From Ekhidna sp051379705 (GTDB taxonomy: Bacteria > Bacteroidota > Bacteroidia > Cytophagales > Cyclobacteriaceae), in the NCBI RefSeq assembly GCF_051379705.1, contig NZ_CP179868.1:3720001-3784000 (forward strand): a stretch of DNA of 64,000 bases, in the 5' to 3' direction. Under the pieces are notes generated by a model. It had not been told where the DNA came from and made no database searches. It saw only the letters and a program-made list of their open reading frames with translations. Positions 16,395 through 24,603 of the stretch are shown here, piece by piece. Each line of letters opens with the position of its first letter. The first letter of the stretch is position 1. The position numbers and the translations under genes are program-made.

Positions 16395-17050
16395 TAAGCG
16401 GTAGCTTTCGAGAAGCCCATTTTTTGTAAGAAAAATTTACTGAGATCAATAATTGAATCAAGAGCTGGTAGTTCACCAATATCAAATGCCGTACGTGTAG
16501 ACTTTTCTATGAATACATCAGTGTCTTTAGCATTTCCAGAATCATCTTTCACCCAAAAGAATAGCATAGCTATACAATGTGACCAAAGCACTTTCTTGTA
16601 GGCTGTATGAGAAATATTCTGGGCTTTTTCAGGTAAAAATTCAAAAGTTTTAGCCCAATCAATGTCTGACTGATTAATGATTTTTTTTGTTTGAGTTAGT
16701 TCAGATGGAAGTTCATGTGGCTTTTTATTTTCCAATTTATAGAGCACATAAGACCGATCAGGCTTCACTACTTCCAAAAGTGTATAAAGGAATGAAAGGT
16801 GCTTCTCCCGTCCATCCATTTCCTCGAAATCCGGATCTTTGTGGAGCACGTTGAGAGTTTGCGTAAAATAGCCATCCCAAATGGATGATTCGATGTTTTT
16901 TAGAGATCCGAAATGCTTATAAAAATCATCATCTGAAATCTTCTGGTGCTTAGTGAAAATCCGAACCGTTTCTGGTTTCTTACCTTCTTCCAAGAGGTAA
17001 TTTTGGTACCCCAGCTGAATCGTTTTTTTTGAAACTGTTTTTTTTGCCAT
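16394..17050 (-). CDS. TetR-like transcriptional regulator
   Basis: The 218-residue protein begins with a basic tail (MAKKTVSKKTIQ) and a tri-helical DNA-binding region whose third helix, 'DDDFYKHFGSLKNIESSIWDGYF', is the TetR recognition-helix pattern. The rest is a helical ligand domain with no recognisable family. It overlaps the ABC1 kinase start and leads a three-gene operon (regulator, kinase, TolB-like lipoprotein). The effector is unknown; a membrane-lipid or quinone signal is possible given the partner. Confidence 0.75.
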   Translation of the reverse strand: MAKKTVSKKTIQLGYQNYLLEEGKKPETVRIFTKHQKISDDDFYKHFGSLKNIESSIWDGYFTQTLNVLHKDPDFEEMDGREKHLSFLYTLLEVVKPDRSYVLYKLENKKPHELPSELTQTKKIINQSDIDWAKTFEFLPEKAQNISHTAYKKVLWSHCIAMLFFWVKDDSGNAKDTDVFIEKSTRTAFDIGELPALDSIIDLSKFFLQKMGFSKATA

Positions 17051-17190
17051 GATCTATGCTTTGATATGACTATAAAACCAACTTGGTATAAGTATGGTTT
17101 AGAAATCTTTAAATTTTATTGTAAAATGCTTGTTTATAAATGCGTTATTAGTAAATTTTACTAAAGCGATAAATTTGCCATATTTATTCG

Positions 17191-18987
17191 ATGCGCCACC
17201 GCTTTTACTGCTGCTTTATTTTTATGGTTACCCTAATGCCAGTATTTACAATATATGGGCAGGATCGCAACCAAATCACACTTAATCTTTATTGGTACAC
17301 TTCAGAACCATTTATTTATGAAGATGGCAATGGTAGCATGTTGGGAATTGAGCCTGAAATGCTTCGAACTTTCCAAACTTTCCTAAAAGTTGAGAAGGGG
17401 ATAGACGTTGACTTAAACTGGAAGAAAACAACCAACTTTTCTAAAATTCTCGAAATTGTGAGAAGAGCCGAAAATCCCAATGCTATTGGTGTCTCTGCTT
17501 TATCTATCACCGAGAAGAGGCTGGAGTACGCCGATTTCCCTGACCCATACTTGCCTGATATTACTGTACTCATTTCAAGTAATGGAACACCGATTGTTCG
17601 ATCGTATGAAGAAATGAATGATATGATGAGTTCAATGAGGGCCATTACTATAAGAGAAACCAAATATGAAAGTATGCTTCTCAACCTAAAGGAGCAGCTT
17701 GGAGTGAATTTCACGGTTGAGTATATAGATAGCGAGAGTAACGTGCTCGATGGTGTTCGTGGGGCTAATGACTGTTTTGGATTTATTGATCTTCCAGTAT
17801 ATATGATGCACATTGAAAATGGGAGTGAGGTTACCAGACAAAATTTCTTTACTGTGAAGGGTTTGGGATATTCTTACATAATGCCAAAAGGCAGCCAATG
17901 GAAAGAATATTTTAATGAATTCATTGCGATAGAAAAGTACCAAAAGCAGATATCTGATATTATTTCAAGTCATTTAGGTGAAGAACTTTACCGATTTATC
18001 GATGATATATACGCCGGGGAAGAATTGGGTACTTCTATACTCACAAGAGAGAAAGAAATGCAGCTTGCATTGATTAAGAACGCCAACTTGCAACTTGAAC
18101 AGGAGACAGCTACAAAAAGAATACTTATCGTTGGGATTGCAGTGACTTCTGTTTTTCTATTTGCAATTGGTTATTTGTTTTATAAAAACCAAAAGACAAC
18201 CACCATTCTGGTTGGACAGAAGGATCAAATTGAAGACCAGCAAGAGGATATTCGACAGAAAAATGAGCAACTAATGAATAGAAATGCTCAGCTGGTAGCA
18301 TTAAATGAAGAAAAAAATAATTTGGTCAGAATTTTGGCTCACGATATCAGATCACCTTTGAGTCAGATTATTATGGTGAGCGACATTGTGAATCAGAGAA
18401 TGAGTGGCAATCTATCTGAAGGTGAAGCAAAACTTTTAAATCAGGTAACTGCCAGTGCTGAGCGAATCAACCAAATGGTAACTAAAATTTTGGACGTAGA
18501 TGTGCTGGAAGGAAATCGCATAAAAGTTCTTCAAGAGCGAGTCGATATTCAGGTGATCATGCGTGATGTGGGACAACGCTACAGACCGATTGCAGCTAAG
18601 AAAAATATTGATTTGGTTGTTGAATTTTGTGAAAATCATAATATGATCCGGACTGATCATCTGTTGCTTTTATTAGTTCTGGAAAATTTGGTTTCTAATG
18701 CAGTAAAATTTTCTAACCCGGAATCTACGGTCGAACTAAGAGCGGAATGTTCCTACGATAGTGTCATATTTAAAGTTAGCGATAATGGCCCTGGCTTTTC
18801 AGACGAAGACAAAAAGAAACTGTTTAATAGATTTCAGAAGCTAAGCGCAAAGCCGACGGCAGGTGAAGCGTCAACAGGACTTGGGTTATCCATCGTGAAA
18901 AAATATGTACAGGACCTTGGTGGAAAAGTGTGGGTGGAGTCTGAAAAAGGAAATGGAAGCACCTTTTTTATTAAGCTTACTGCTTAA
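17191..18987 (+). CDS. Sensor histidine kinase with periplasmic substrate-binding domain
   Basis: The 598-residue protein has a signal peptide to about residue 24, a periplasmic SBP_bac_3-type (amino-acid-binding-protein-like) domain at about 28-270, one transmembrane helix near 308-330 and a coiled coil to about 380. Then come a HisKA domain with the phospho-accepting histidine in 'LVRILAHDIRSPLSQI' and an HATPase domain with N box 'LVLENLVSNAVKFS', G1 'SDNGPGFSDED' and G2 'STGLGLSIVKKY'. It should sense a small polar solute and phosphorylate a response regulator, none of which is encoded beside it. TAAATTTG at 17170-17177 is a probable -7 promoter element. Confidence 0.9.
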   Translation: MRHRFYCCFIFMVTLMPVFTIYGQDRNQITLNLYWYTSEPFIYEDGNGSMLGIEPEMLRTFQTFLKVEKGIDVDLNWKKTTNFSKILEIVRRAENPNAIGVSALSITEKRLEYADFPDPYLPDITVLISSNGTPIVRSYEEMNDMMSSMRAITIRETKYESMLLNLKEQLGVNFTVEYIDSESNVLDGVRGANDCFGFIDLPVYMMHIENGSEVTRQNFFTVKGLGYSYIMPKGSQWKEYFNEFIAIEKYQKQISDIISSHLGEELYRFIDDIYAGEELGTSILTREKEMQLALIKNANLQLEQETATKRILIVGIAVTSVFLFAIGYLFYKNQKTTTILVGQKDQIEDQQEDIRQKNEQLMNRNAQLVALNEEKNNLVRILAHDIRSPLSQIIMVSDIVNQRMSGNLSEGEAKLLNQVTASAERINQMVTKILDVDVLEGNRIKVLQERVDIQVIMRDVGQRYRPIAAKKNIDLVVEFCENHNMIRTDHLLLLLVLENLVSNAVKFSNPESTVELRAECSYDSVIFKVSDNGPGFSDEDKKKLFNRFQKLSAKPTAGEASTGLGLSIVKKYVQDLGGKVWVESEKGNGSTFFIKLTA

Positions 18988-20142
18988 CTAAAGCCATTTT
19001 TTCTTTTTGAAATAGATCACCATACCAACGAAAATCGCTCCCATAATACCCCATATCACAAAGTATCCATTCCTGTATTGAAGTTCTGGTATGTATTCGA
19101 AATTCATTCCATAAACTCCCGCGATAAAAGTCAATGGGATAAATATTGTGGCAACTGTAGTCAGCACTTTCATGGTTTCATTCATCTTTTGACTCAGCGA
19201 GGCATAATATATATTGGTTAAGCTTTCCAATGATCTGGAAGTCGATTCCACTTCTTCTAGCGCATTTGTGCAGCTCATTCTTAAATCATTGATGTATTTA
19301 ATATTGGATTTTTGAAAAAAGGAAGTACGGTTATTCAAAATATAATTTATCGATTCCGCCATGGGAGTAAGTGACTTCTTAATTAGATCTGCTCTCTTCT
19401 TACTTCTTTCCAATTCAAATAGCGTTTCATTTTTCGGATTTTTGTACACATCATTTTCTAGCTCGGCAATATCCTCGTTGATATCCTCAATAGTTTCGAA
19501 ATAATTGTCAAGGATTGCATCCAAAAGCTGAATCAACAAATAGTCCGAAGTACGTTTGCGCACAAACCCAATTCCTTCGCGAATTTTGTACCGGATATCA
19601 TCAAAGTGATCACTTTCTTTTTCCTGAAAGCAAACCACGTAATTTTTGCCAAGAAAGAAAGAAAGCTGCTCTACATCAAGTTGATCATCCTCATCAAGCA
19701 AGATTGACTTTACATTAAAAAAAAGATAGTCTTCAAATTCTTCAACCTTGGGACGTTGTGTTGTATCAAGCAACTGACGGATAGCAAGTCGGTCCAGATT
19801 CATGGTGCCAGCCAACTCTTGAATAAGATCTACTTCATGTAATCCATGAATATTCAGCCAATGGATATGTGAGGCCTTAGGATTAGCCATGGACTTGAAA
19901 TTTTTTTCATTGGATTCGACGATTTCTCTCTCGTTAAAAGCGAAAAGCTGAACCTTGGCTTCTTCCAATTTCTTCTCACCTATAAACGTGATTTCAGCTT
20001 TGCCCTTAGCTTGCGCTTTGAGGTCAGCATACATATTTAACGGGGTAAGCGTTAACTCTGAAAGTGTTTTTAGCCCGGTCAATAATAATTTATCAGGTCG
20101 CACTAAATCAATCGGGTTAATCTTTTTCTTTTTCTCTCCCAT
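18988..20142 (-). CDS. corA: CorA-family magnesium/cobalt transporter
   Basis: The 384-residue protein has a large cytosolic N-terminal domain rich in acidic and helical segments, and two C-terminal helices (about 325-345 and 358-378). The selectivity motif YGMNF lies between them near residue 347. 'TFIAGVYGMNFEYIPEL' is the CorA filter and loop region. The N-terminus is about 40 residues longer than in typical CorA proteins. It should act as a homopentameric Mg2+ channel. It is convergent with the sensor kinase gene, with no gap, and divergent from the COX3-like gene. Confidence 0.92.
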   Translation of the reverse strand: MGEKKKKINPIDLVRPDKLLLTGLKTLSELTLTPLNMYADLKAQAKGKAEITFIGEKKLEEAKVQLFAFNEREIVESNEKNFKSMANPKASHIHWLNIHGLHEVDLIQELAGTMNLDRLAIRQLLDTTQRPKVEEFEDYLFFNVKSILLDEDDQLDVEQLSFFLGKNYVVCFQEKESDHFDDIRYKIREGIGFVRKRTSDYLLIQLLDAILDNYFETIEDINEDIAELENDVYKNPKNETLFELERSKKRADLIKKSLTPMAESINYILNNRTSFFQKSNIKYINDLRMSCTNALEEVESTSRSLESLTNIYYASLSQKMNETMKVLTTVATIFIPLTFIAGVYGMNFEYIPELQYRNGYFVIWGIMGAIFVGMVIYFKKKKWL

Positions 20143-20251
20143 ACCTCCAAATTAGTTGATTGAAAATTCAAAAAGAAAATTTTACAGTCATGGTTTAGCC
20201 TTGAAACATTGTTCAACAATGGAGAGTTAAAGGAATAGGTATAAAAGAAGT

Positions 20252-20797
20252 ATGAGCGAAAAAGAGATAATTCTGGAAAGGATAGAGGAGAAGAAAAAAA
20301 TGATCAATGCTGGAAAGCATATGACAAAACTTTTTATTGTGACCAGCTCATTAATTTTCGGCACACTAGTAGTAGTTTGGATCTTTCAAAACTTCCCGTC
20401 CATATCAATACCAACAATCTATGAGGTTGCTACCTGGTTTATGCTTGTTAGCAGTGCTTTGATTGTAATTGGGCAACTCAAAATACGTGAAGACGAAATT
20501 GAAAAAGCCTTCAGATTCACAGGATTGGGTTTGTTTTTCGGTTTGCTTTTCTCTGTACTTCAAGTTATTGGATGGCAGGAACTCCTCAACTCCAACCTCA
20601 CATTCAGAAATATATTATTTCCATTTTCACTTATCCACTTTATTCACGTTTCAGTAGGGCTCATTCTCTTGATTTCTGTCTTCAGAAAGATTAGGGAATA
20701 CCGTGTACATTCCCGTTCGCGACAGTATGCTTACAACGTGTTTATGTTTTGGCATTTCTTGGGAGCCGTTTGGTTATTGTTCATCGGCGTGGCTTAG
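20252..20797 (+). CDS. Cytochrome c oxidase subunit III-like membrane protein
   Basis: The 181-residue protein has five predicted helices and the closing pattern of heme-copper oxidase subunit III: 'LIHFIHVSVGLILLISVF', then 'NVFMFWHFLGAVWLLFIGV'. No subunit I or II genes are nearby. Isolated COX3-like genes occur in Bacteroidota and may assist oxidase assembly or belong to a distant oxidase locus. The first 25 residues are a charged helix (EKEIILERIEEKKK). Confidence 0.75.
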   Translation: MSEKEIILERIEEKKKMINAGKHMTKLFIVTSSLIFGTLVVVWIFQNFPSISIPTIYEVATWFMLVSSALIVIGQLKIREDEIEKAFRFTGLGLFFGLLFSVLQVIGWQELLNSNLTFRNILFPFSLIHFIHVSVGLILLISVFRKIREYRVHSRSRQYAYNVFMFWHFLGAVWLLFIGVA

Positions 20798-20888
20798 GCT
20801 GAAGGCTAAGTGTAATTGCCTTTGTTTATGTTAATTTTTTGTAGTCTCGAAATATTTCGGTTCATTTTGCATAAACAACCAGCTATTT

Positions 20889-21002
20889 ATGATACTAATT
20901 AAGAGAATACTACGACTATTGAGAATAGGAAAGTCAAGAAAATATAGTAGAAGAGGACACAGAAAGATGGCTTCTCATATTTATTTCACTAAGATAAACT
21001 AA
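20889..21002 (+). CDS. Possible small basic peptide ORF (37 aa)
   Basis: The ORF encodes MILIKRILRLLRIGKSRKYS and continues RRGHRKMASHIYFTKIN. About a third of the residues are lysine, arginine or histidine, as in small ribosome-associated or nucleic-acid-binding proteins, but I do not recognise a family. A 12-bp palindrome CGAAATATTTCG at 20848-20859 lies 30 bases upstream. It could equally be chance in a non-coding gap next to the element boundary. Confidence 0.25.
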   Translation: MILIKRILRLLRIGKSRKYSRRGHRKMASHIYFTKIN

Positions 21003-21101
21003 GCCTTACCGAATCAGTGGACATAAATCTGCTGGAAGTGGGATTCAAACGCGTACAGCAAAGCTACTCCACTTCGTAGGTTGTCGGAATATCGACAAAA
21101 A

Positions 21102-21130
21102 AAGCCTCCATACATATCGTATGAAGGCTT
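21102..21130 (-). terminator. Terminator hairpin at the outer att copy
   Basis: AAGCCTCCATAC and GTATGAAGGCTT form a stem with one mismatch; read on the minus strand it is followed by a T run. It lies directly downstream of the truncated tRNA-Pro copy and is nearly identical to the hairpin at 23901-23935, so it is probably the original terminator of tRNA-Pro. Confidence 0.7.
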
Positions 21131-21134
21131 AATC

Positions 21135-21161
21135 TTGTCGGGGTAGTAGGATTCGAACCTA
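21135..21161. repeat. Outer att-like remnant of the tRNA-Pro 3' end (27 bp)
   Basis: These 27 bases match the 3' end of the intact tRNA-Pro (32736-32762) exactly: the acceptor strand, T-arm and T-loop complement. Identity then stops. With the preceding hairpin it marks the far end of an older tandem insertion (21.1-23.9 kb). Confidence 0.75.
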
Positions 21162-21548
21162 TCAATCTAAATACTTAGTGTCTGATTATCAGGTGTTTAT
21201 ATGTTGTGTGGTTGTTTGAATGTTACAAAAACTCGCAAAAATCAACCACATTTCTCGACCACAATTCTTTCCTACTTTTTAAAATGCTTATAGGCATGTG
21301 TCTTGAAAATTTTTCTAGCTGTGAAGAAATATAATTTTATTAGTCAGTCCTTCTCTTAAAGAAAGCTTGATGTTGTCGGTTTGGTCTCAGAAAAATGCTA
21401 TTTGCTTTTAAAAGAATCCCATATGGCAATCAAGCCTGTAAGAATTTTATATTGGTAGGATTGTCTCTATTGAAACTAGACTTGCATGAATACTTGATAG
21501 TCTAGATAAAAATGCTGAAATTAAATTAATCCTAAATAAATTGTTTAC
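21162..21548. other. Non-coding stretch inside the outer element
   Basis: No ORF, tRNA or strong hairpin is seen in these 387 AT-rich bases. An 11-base sequence (CTCGACCACAA) near 21258 recurs near 23886, just before the middle att copy, which suggests shared element-end sequence. Confidence 0.4.
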
Positions 21549-23318
21549 TTGAAGCACATAAAAAAGATACTATCAGGCCTCGTTTTTCTTACAACTGCTT
21601 GTGCCTTTGGTCAAGTCAATATTGATAGTTTATTAACTATTTGGAATGACACATCACAACCAGATACAACCAGACTGGAAGCAATAAACACGATTAGTTG
21701 GAATGGGTATTTATTTACTCAGTCCGATAGTGCTTACTATTTTGCTCAGAAGCAACTCGAATTTGCCAGAGAAAGAAATCTACCAAGGCAAATGTCTCAG
21801 GCTCTTAATACACAAGGTGTTTATTTTCACTTGCAAGGTAATTATGCCGACTCTCGTGAGGTTTACTTGAAATCATTACAGCTCAGAGAAGAAATAGATG
21901 ATAAGAAAGGTGTTGGTGCATCATGCAATAATCTTGGCCTTTCATATACCGCAACAGGCGACTATGACAAAGCTCTGGTCTACTTTTTAAGAAGCTTAAA
22001 GATAAGAGAGGAATTTGGTGATAAAAATGATATTTCCACAACTGTAAATAATATTGGAAATGTTTATTTACGTCAAGGCGATTATTCTAATGCCCTGGAT
22101 CATTACACTAGAGGTTTGCAACTCATTAAGGGTGCTGCAGATAAAAAAAGACAAGCAACATTTTTAAACAATATTGGCATTATTTATCACAAGCAGGAAG
22201 AATACGAAGAGGCGCATTACTTTTATGATGAAGCCTTAAAATTAAGGGAGGAATTGGGAGATTCATACGATATGGCTGCATCAATTAGTAATATAGCAGA
22301 TATTTACTCTATTAGAGAGGACTATGAAAAAGCCATTGAGTACTATCAAAAAAGTTTGAAAATTAGTGAAGAAGTAGGTGATAAGAGTGGTGTTTCTACA
22401 TGTTTAGCTAGTATTGGTACAGACTTTAAAAGTCAGAAGATGTACGATACAGCATTGTATTACATCCGCAGAGGGTTGCAAATATCTGAGGAGATAGGGG
22501 ATAGGAAAAATGTATCGTTGCACCTAAGCAATATTGGAGATATTTATTATGAAAGAGGTGATTATAAATCTGCACTAGAATTTAACAAACGCTCTTTACG
22601 ACTTGCACAAGAAATTGGAGCAAATGCGGAAATCCAGTACTCAGCGGAATCACTTTGGAAAATATACAAAAAACTGAATCGATTTAACGATGCACTTATC
22701 ATGTATGAATTAGCTGTGTCTACTAAAGATAGTATCTATACCGAAGATTCTAAAAGGAACATAATTCAGCTTAAGTATAAGTACGCGTACGAGAAAAAGG
22801 CATTGGCAGATAGTGTTACTTTCGTTAAACAGCAAGAGATATCTAATCTAAAGATAGCGGAGCAGGAAGCACAAATTAGAGCTGAGCGATATATTTTAGT
22901 TTTCCTCGTTTCAATTATATCTCTAGGTTTGATCTTTGCTTTATTTCTTTACAAAAGCTACAAAAAAAGAGAAAGGGCATTTTCCGTTATTAAAAAACAA
23001 AAAATATTGCTGGAAAAAGCTAATGAAGAGATTCGAATTGCCAACGAATCATTGGAAAAAAAAGTCAGAGATAGAACTCAGAAAATTCAATTCCAAAATG
23101 ATAAGTTACGCAAACATGCATTTGCTATTTCCCATCTACTAAGAGCTCCTTTAGTGAGGCTTTTGAGTGTGGTTCAGTTTATCGAATATGAAGAAAGTAC
23201 CAGCAAGGAAAATGCAGAATTACTTAAAAACGTGGTAAGCTCCGCAAACGAAATGGACGATATTTTGAAAAAAATGACAGATACGATTTACATGGATGAT
23301 GACATCAAAATGGATTGA
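21549..23318 (+). CDS. TPR-repeat membrane signalling protein with DHp domain but no ATPase domain
   Basis: The 589-residue product begins at a TTG codon (KHIKKILSGLVFLTTACAFGQ is a signal peptide). Residues about 60-390 are some eight tetratricopeptide repeats of the form 'LNNIGIIYHKQEEYEEAHYFYDEALKLREELGD'. A transmembrane helix lies at about 446-468, then a coiled coil, and a terminal segment 'HAFAISHLLRAPLVRLLSV', which resembles the dimerisation/phospho-acceptor box SHxxRAPL of histidine kinases. The protein ends there: no HATPase domain follows. Bacteroidota encode such DHp-only proteins, often beside a small response regulator, as here. It may relay phosphate or merely scaffold. It lies between two tRNA-Pro remnants, so it was probably acquired. 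Confidence 0.85.
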   Translation: MKHIKKILSGLVFLTTACAFGQVNIDSLLTIWNDTSQPDTTRLEAINTISWNGYLFTQSDSAYYFAQKQLEFARERNLPRQMSQALNTQGVYFHLQGNYADSREVYLKSLQLREEIDDKKGVGASCNNLGLSYTATGDYDKALVYFLRSLKIREEFGDKNDISTTVNNIGNVYLRQGDYSNALDHYTRGLQLIKGAADKKRQATFLNNIGIIYHKQEEYEEAHYFYDEALKLREELGDSYDMAASISNIADIYSIREDYEKAIEYYQKSLKISEEVGDKSGVSTCLASIGTDFKSQKMYDTALYYIRRGLQISEEIGDRKNVSLHLSNIGDIYYERGDYKSALEFNKRSLRLAQEIGANAEIQYSAESLWKIYKKLNRFNDALIMYELAVSTKDSIYTEDSKRNIIQLKYKYAYEKKALADSVTFVKQQEISNLKIAEQEAQIRAERYILVFLVSIISLGLIFALFLYKSYKKRERAFSVIKKQKILLEKANEEIRIANESLEKKVRDRTQKIQFQNDKLRKHAFAISHLLRAPLVRLLSVVQFIEYEESTSKENAELLKNVVSSANEMDDILKKMTDTIYMDDDIKMD

Positions 23319-23441
23319 TGCATTTATTTAAATGATGATTGGAGACGCATTATCAGGATTAATATGATTAAAATCATCACTTGCTCTTAGTTTTAAGTAT
23401 GATAAATATTTAACTTAGGTATTCACCCAACTAATCCACCC

Positions 23442-23822
23442 TTGTCGTATCGTAAGATCTTTGCATTGATTGATGATGATTTGCTAATTAATAAAGTCAA
23501 TACCTTTTCAATTCAACGTTCACTGAAGGGTTTTGAGGTGATAAACTTTTCAAATGGAGCAGAGGCGTATCAGTACTTTAGCGAAACTAATTTCACGTCT
23601 AATGACCTATTGATCATATTACTGGATTTAAATATGCCAGTAATGAATGGCTGGGAGTTTCTAGATGTATTTCCAAAGCTTAATATCAAAGCACAACTAG
23701 AACTCTATGTATTAAGTTCTTCAATTGATCCTTTTGATAAAGAAAAAGCACGTTCCTCATCGATTGTTAAGGAATTTCTTACCAAACCTCTATCTATGGA
23801 TTTTTTAGCTACCTTCAGTTAA
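23442..23822 (+). CDS. Stand-alone response regulator receiver protein
   Basis: The 126-residue protein is a single receiver domain. It has the acidic cluster 'LIDDDLL' at 9-15, the phospho-acceptor D62 in 'LLDLNMPVMNGWEF', a serine run 'LSSS' at 91-94 in the switch position, and K115 in 'FLTKPLS'. There is no output domain. No in-frame ATG precedes the conserved start, so translation probably begins at TTG 23442; the partner gene also starts with TTG. Such small receivers pair with DHp-only proteins in Bacteroidota, so this is the likely phospho-partner of the TPR protein upstream. Confidence 0.85.
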   Translation: MSYRKIFALIDDDLLINKVNTFSIQRSLKGFEVINFSNGAEAYQYFSETNFTSNDLLIILLDLNMPVMNGWEFLDVFPKLNIKAQLELYVLSSSIDPFDKEKARSSSIVKEFLTKPLSMDFLATFS

Positions 23823-23900
23823 AGATAATTCAACTTATTCGTGTTTGGAAGTGTCAGCTCTTCAATTTGTACACTTTTCAAATTACTCGACCACAAAACA

Positions 23901-23935
23901 AAAAAGCCTCCATACTCATCGTATGAAGGCTTTTT
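23901..23935. terminator. Bidirectional terminator beside the middle att copy
   Basis: AAAAAGCCTCCATAC and GTATGAAGGCTTTTT pair with one mismatch around a five-base loop. It is almost the same as the hairpin at 21102-21130. Confidence 0.8.
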
Positions 23936-23937
23936 AA

Positions 23938-23984
23938 GTCGGGGTAGTAGGATTCGAACCTACGACCCCCTGCTCCCAAAGCAG
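23938..23984. repeat. attL: 47-bp direct repeat of the tRNA-Pro 3' part
   Basis: The sequence is identical to 32738-32784, covering the tRNA-Pro 3' end through T-arm, variable loop and the anticodon arm, and diverges after GCAG. It is the distal attachment site of the inner element. Confidence 0.92.
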
Positions 23985-24309
23985 TTGAATCAAATCATTT
24001 ATAAACGCAAGTGGATGATCTATAAATACTTGAGAAATTGAACTGTATTTTATTGATTTTAATTGACAACGTAAACTTAACACTATCACTAAACACCCAT
24101 TTTCATTGCATCTTAATTTAATATTTCAAATTAAACTTATGTTTCTAACATACAGTTTATTTACAATGGACAACATAATAATAAAATAAACTGCATATGT
24201 ATTTAATGCGTTATTTGAAAAAAAATAATTAGCTTAGACTGTTCTTTATAGAAATTGAATAAATTATCACCAATCTGACTCAATTATCACACATTTTGAA
24301 AATTACAAG
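23985..24309. other. AT-rich non-coding stretch between attL and the SIR2 operon promoter
   Basis: No gene is seen. The sequence is very rich in A and T with several short T and A runs. It probably includes integrase or host-factor binding sites of the attachment region, but I see no clear repeats. Confidence 0.4.
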
Positions 24310-24340
24310 TTTGCTTGTTGGTTTGAAAGTTGTATCTTTG
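24310..24340 (+). promoter_or_regulatory. Consensus Bacteroidota promoter of the SIR2 operon
   Basis: TTTG at 24310-24313, a 19-base spacer, and TATCTTTG at 24333-24340 match the Bacteroidota housekeeping consensus perfectly. Transcription should start near 24346, about 15 bases before the ATG of the first gene. Such a strong promoter suggests constant expression of the operon. Confidence 0.8.
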
Positions 24341-24360
24341 CAGTCCTTTTTTAGAAAGCT

Positions 24361-24603
24361 ATGCCTTTTGTTAAGCAAATAACAACACAATGGAGTGAGT
24401 CCGCTGAAATTTTCGGGGGATCCAGTATTCCAACTCCAGCCTACATTACTCATGAAGATGGGATGGGCAATGCTGAACCTCAAGAACAGGACGTAATTCG
24501 AACAGAGACACAATCATCTGGATATACAGGTAAGCTAATCGGTATTATGCAAAATGATCCTGATACCGGAGATCAGATATTGATCTCTGAGGATGAAGGA
24601 TAA
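24361..24603 (+). CDS. Small acidic protein, first gene of the SIR2 operon (80 aa)
   Basis: The 80-residue product is acidic (the C-terminus reads DPDTGDQILISEDEG), with no hydrophobic helix, no cysteine and little predicted order: it is rich in Gly, Ser, Thr, Pro, Glu and Gln. I recognise no family. It starts about 15 bases after a consensus promoter and overlaps the next gene by 11 bases, so it is very likely translated and coupled to the 781-residue protein. It could be an inhibitor or antitoxin-like partner, a substrate of the zincin-like protein, or an adaptor. All three are guesses from position and size. Confidence 0.7.
   Translation: MPFVKQITTQWSESAEIFGGSSIPTPAYITHEDGMGNAEPQEQDVIRTETQSSGYTGKLIGIMQNDPDTGDQILISEDEG

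Noticed and set aside
21030..21068. Possible second tRNA remnant (GTGGGATTCAAACGCGTACAG)
   Set aside because: It resembles a T-arm loosely but no paired stem or matching intact tRNA in the window was found.
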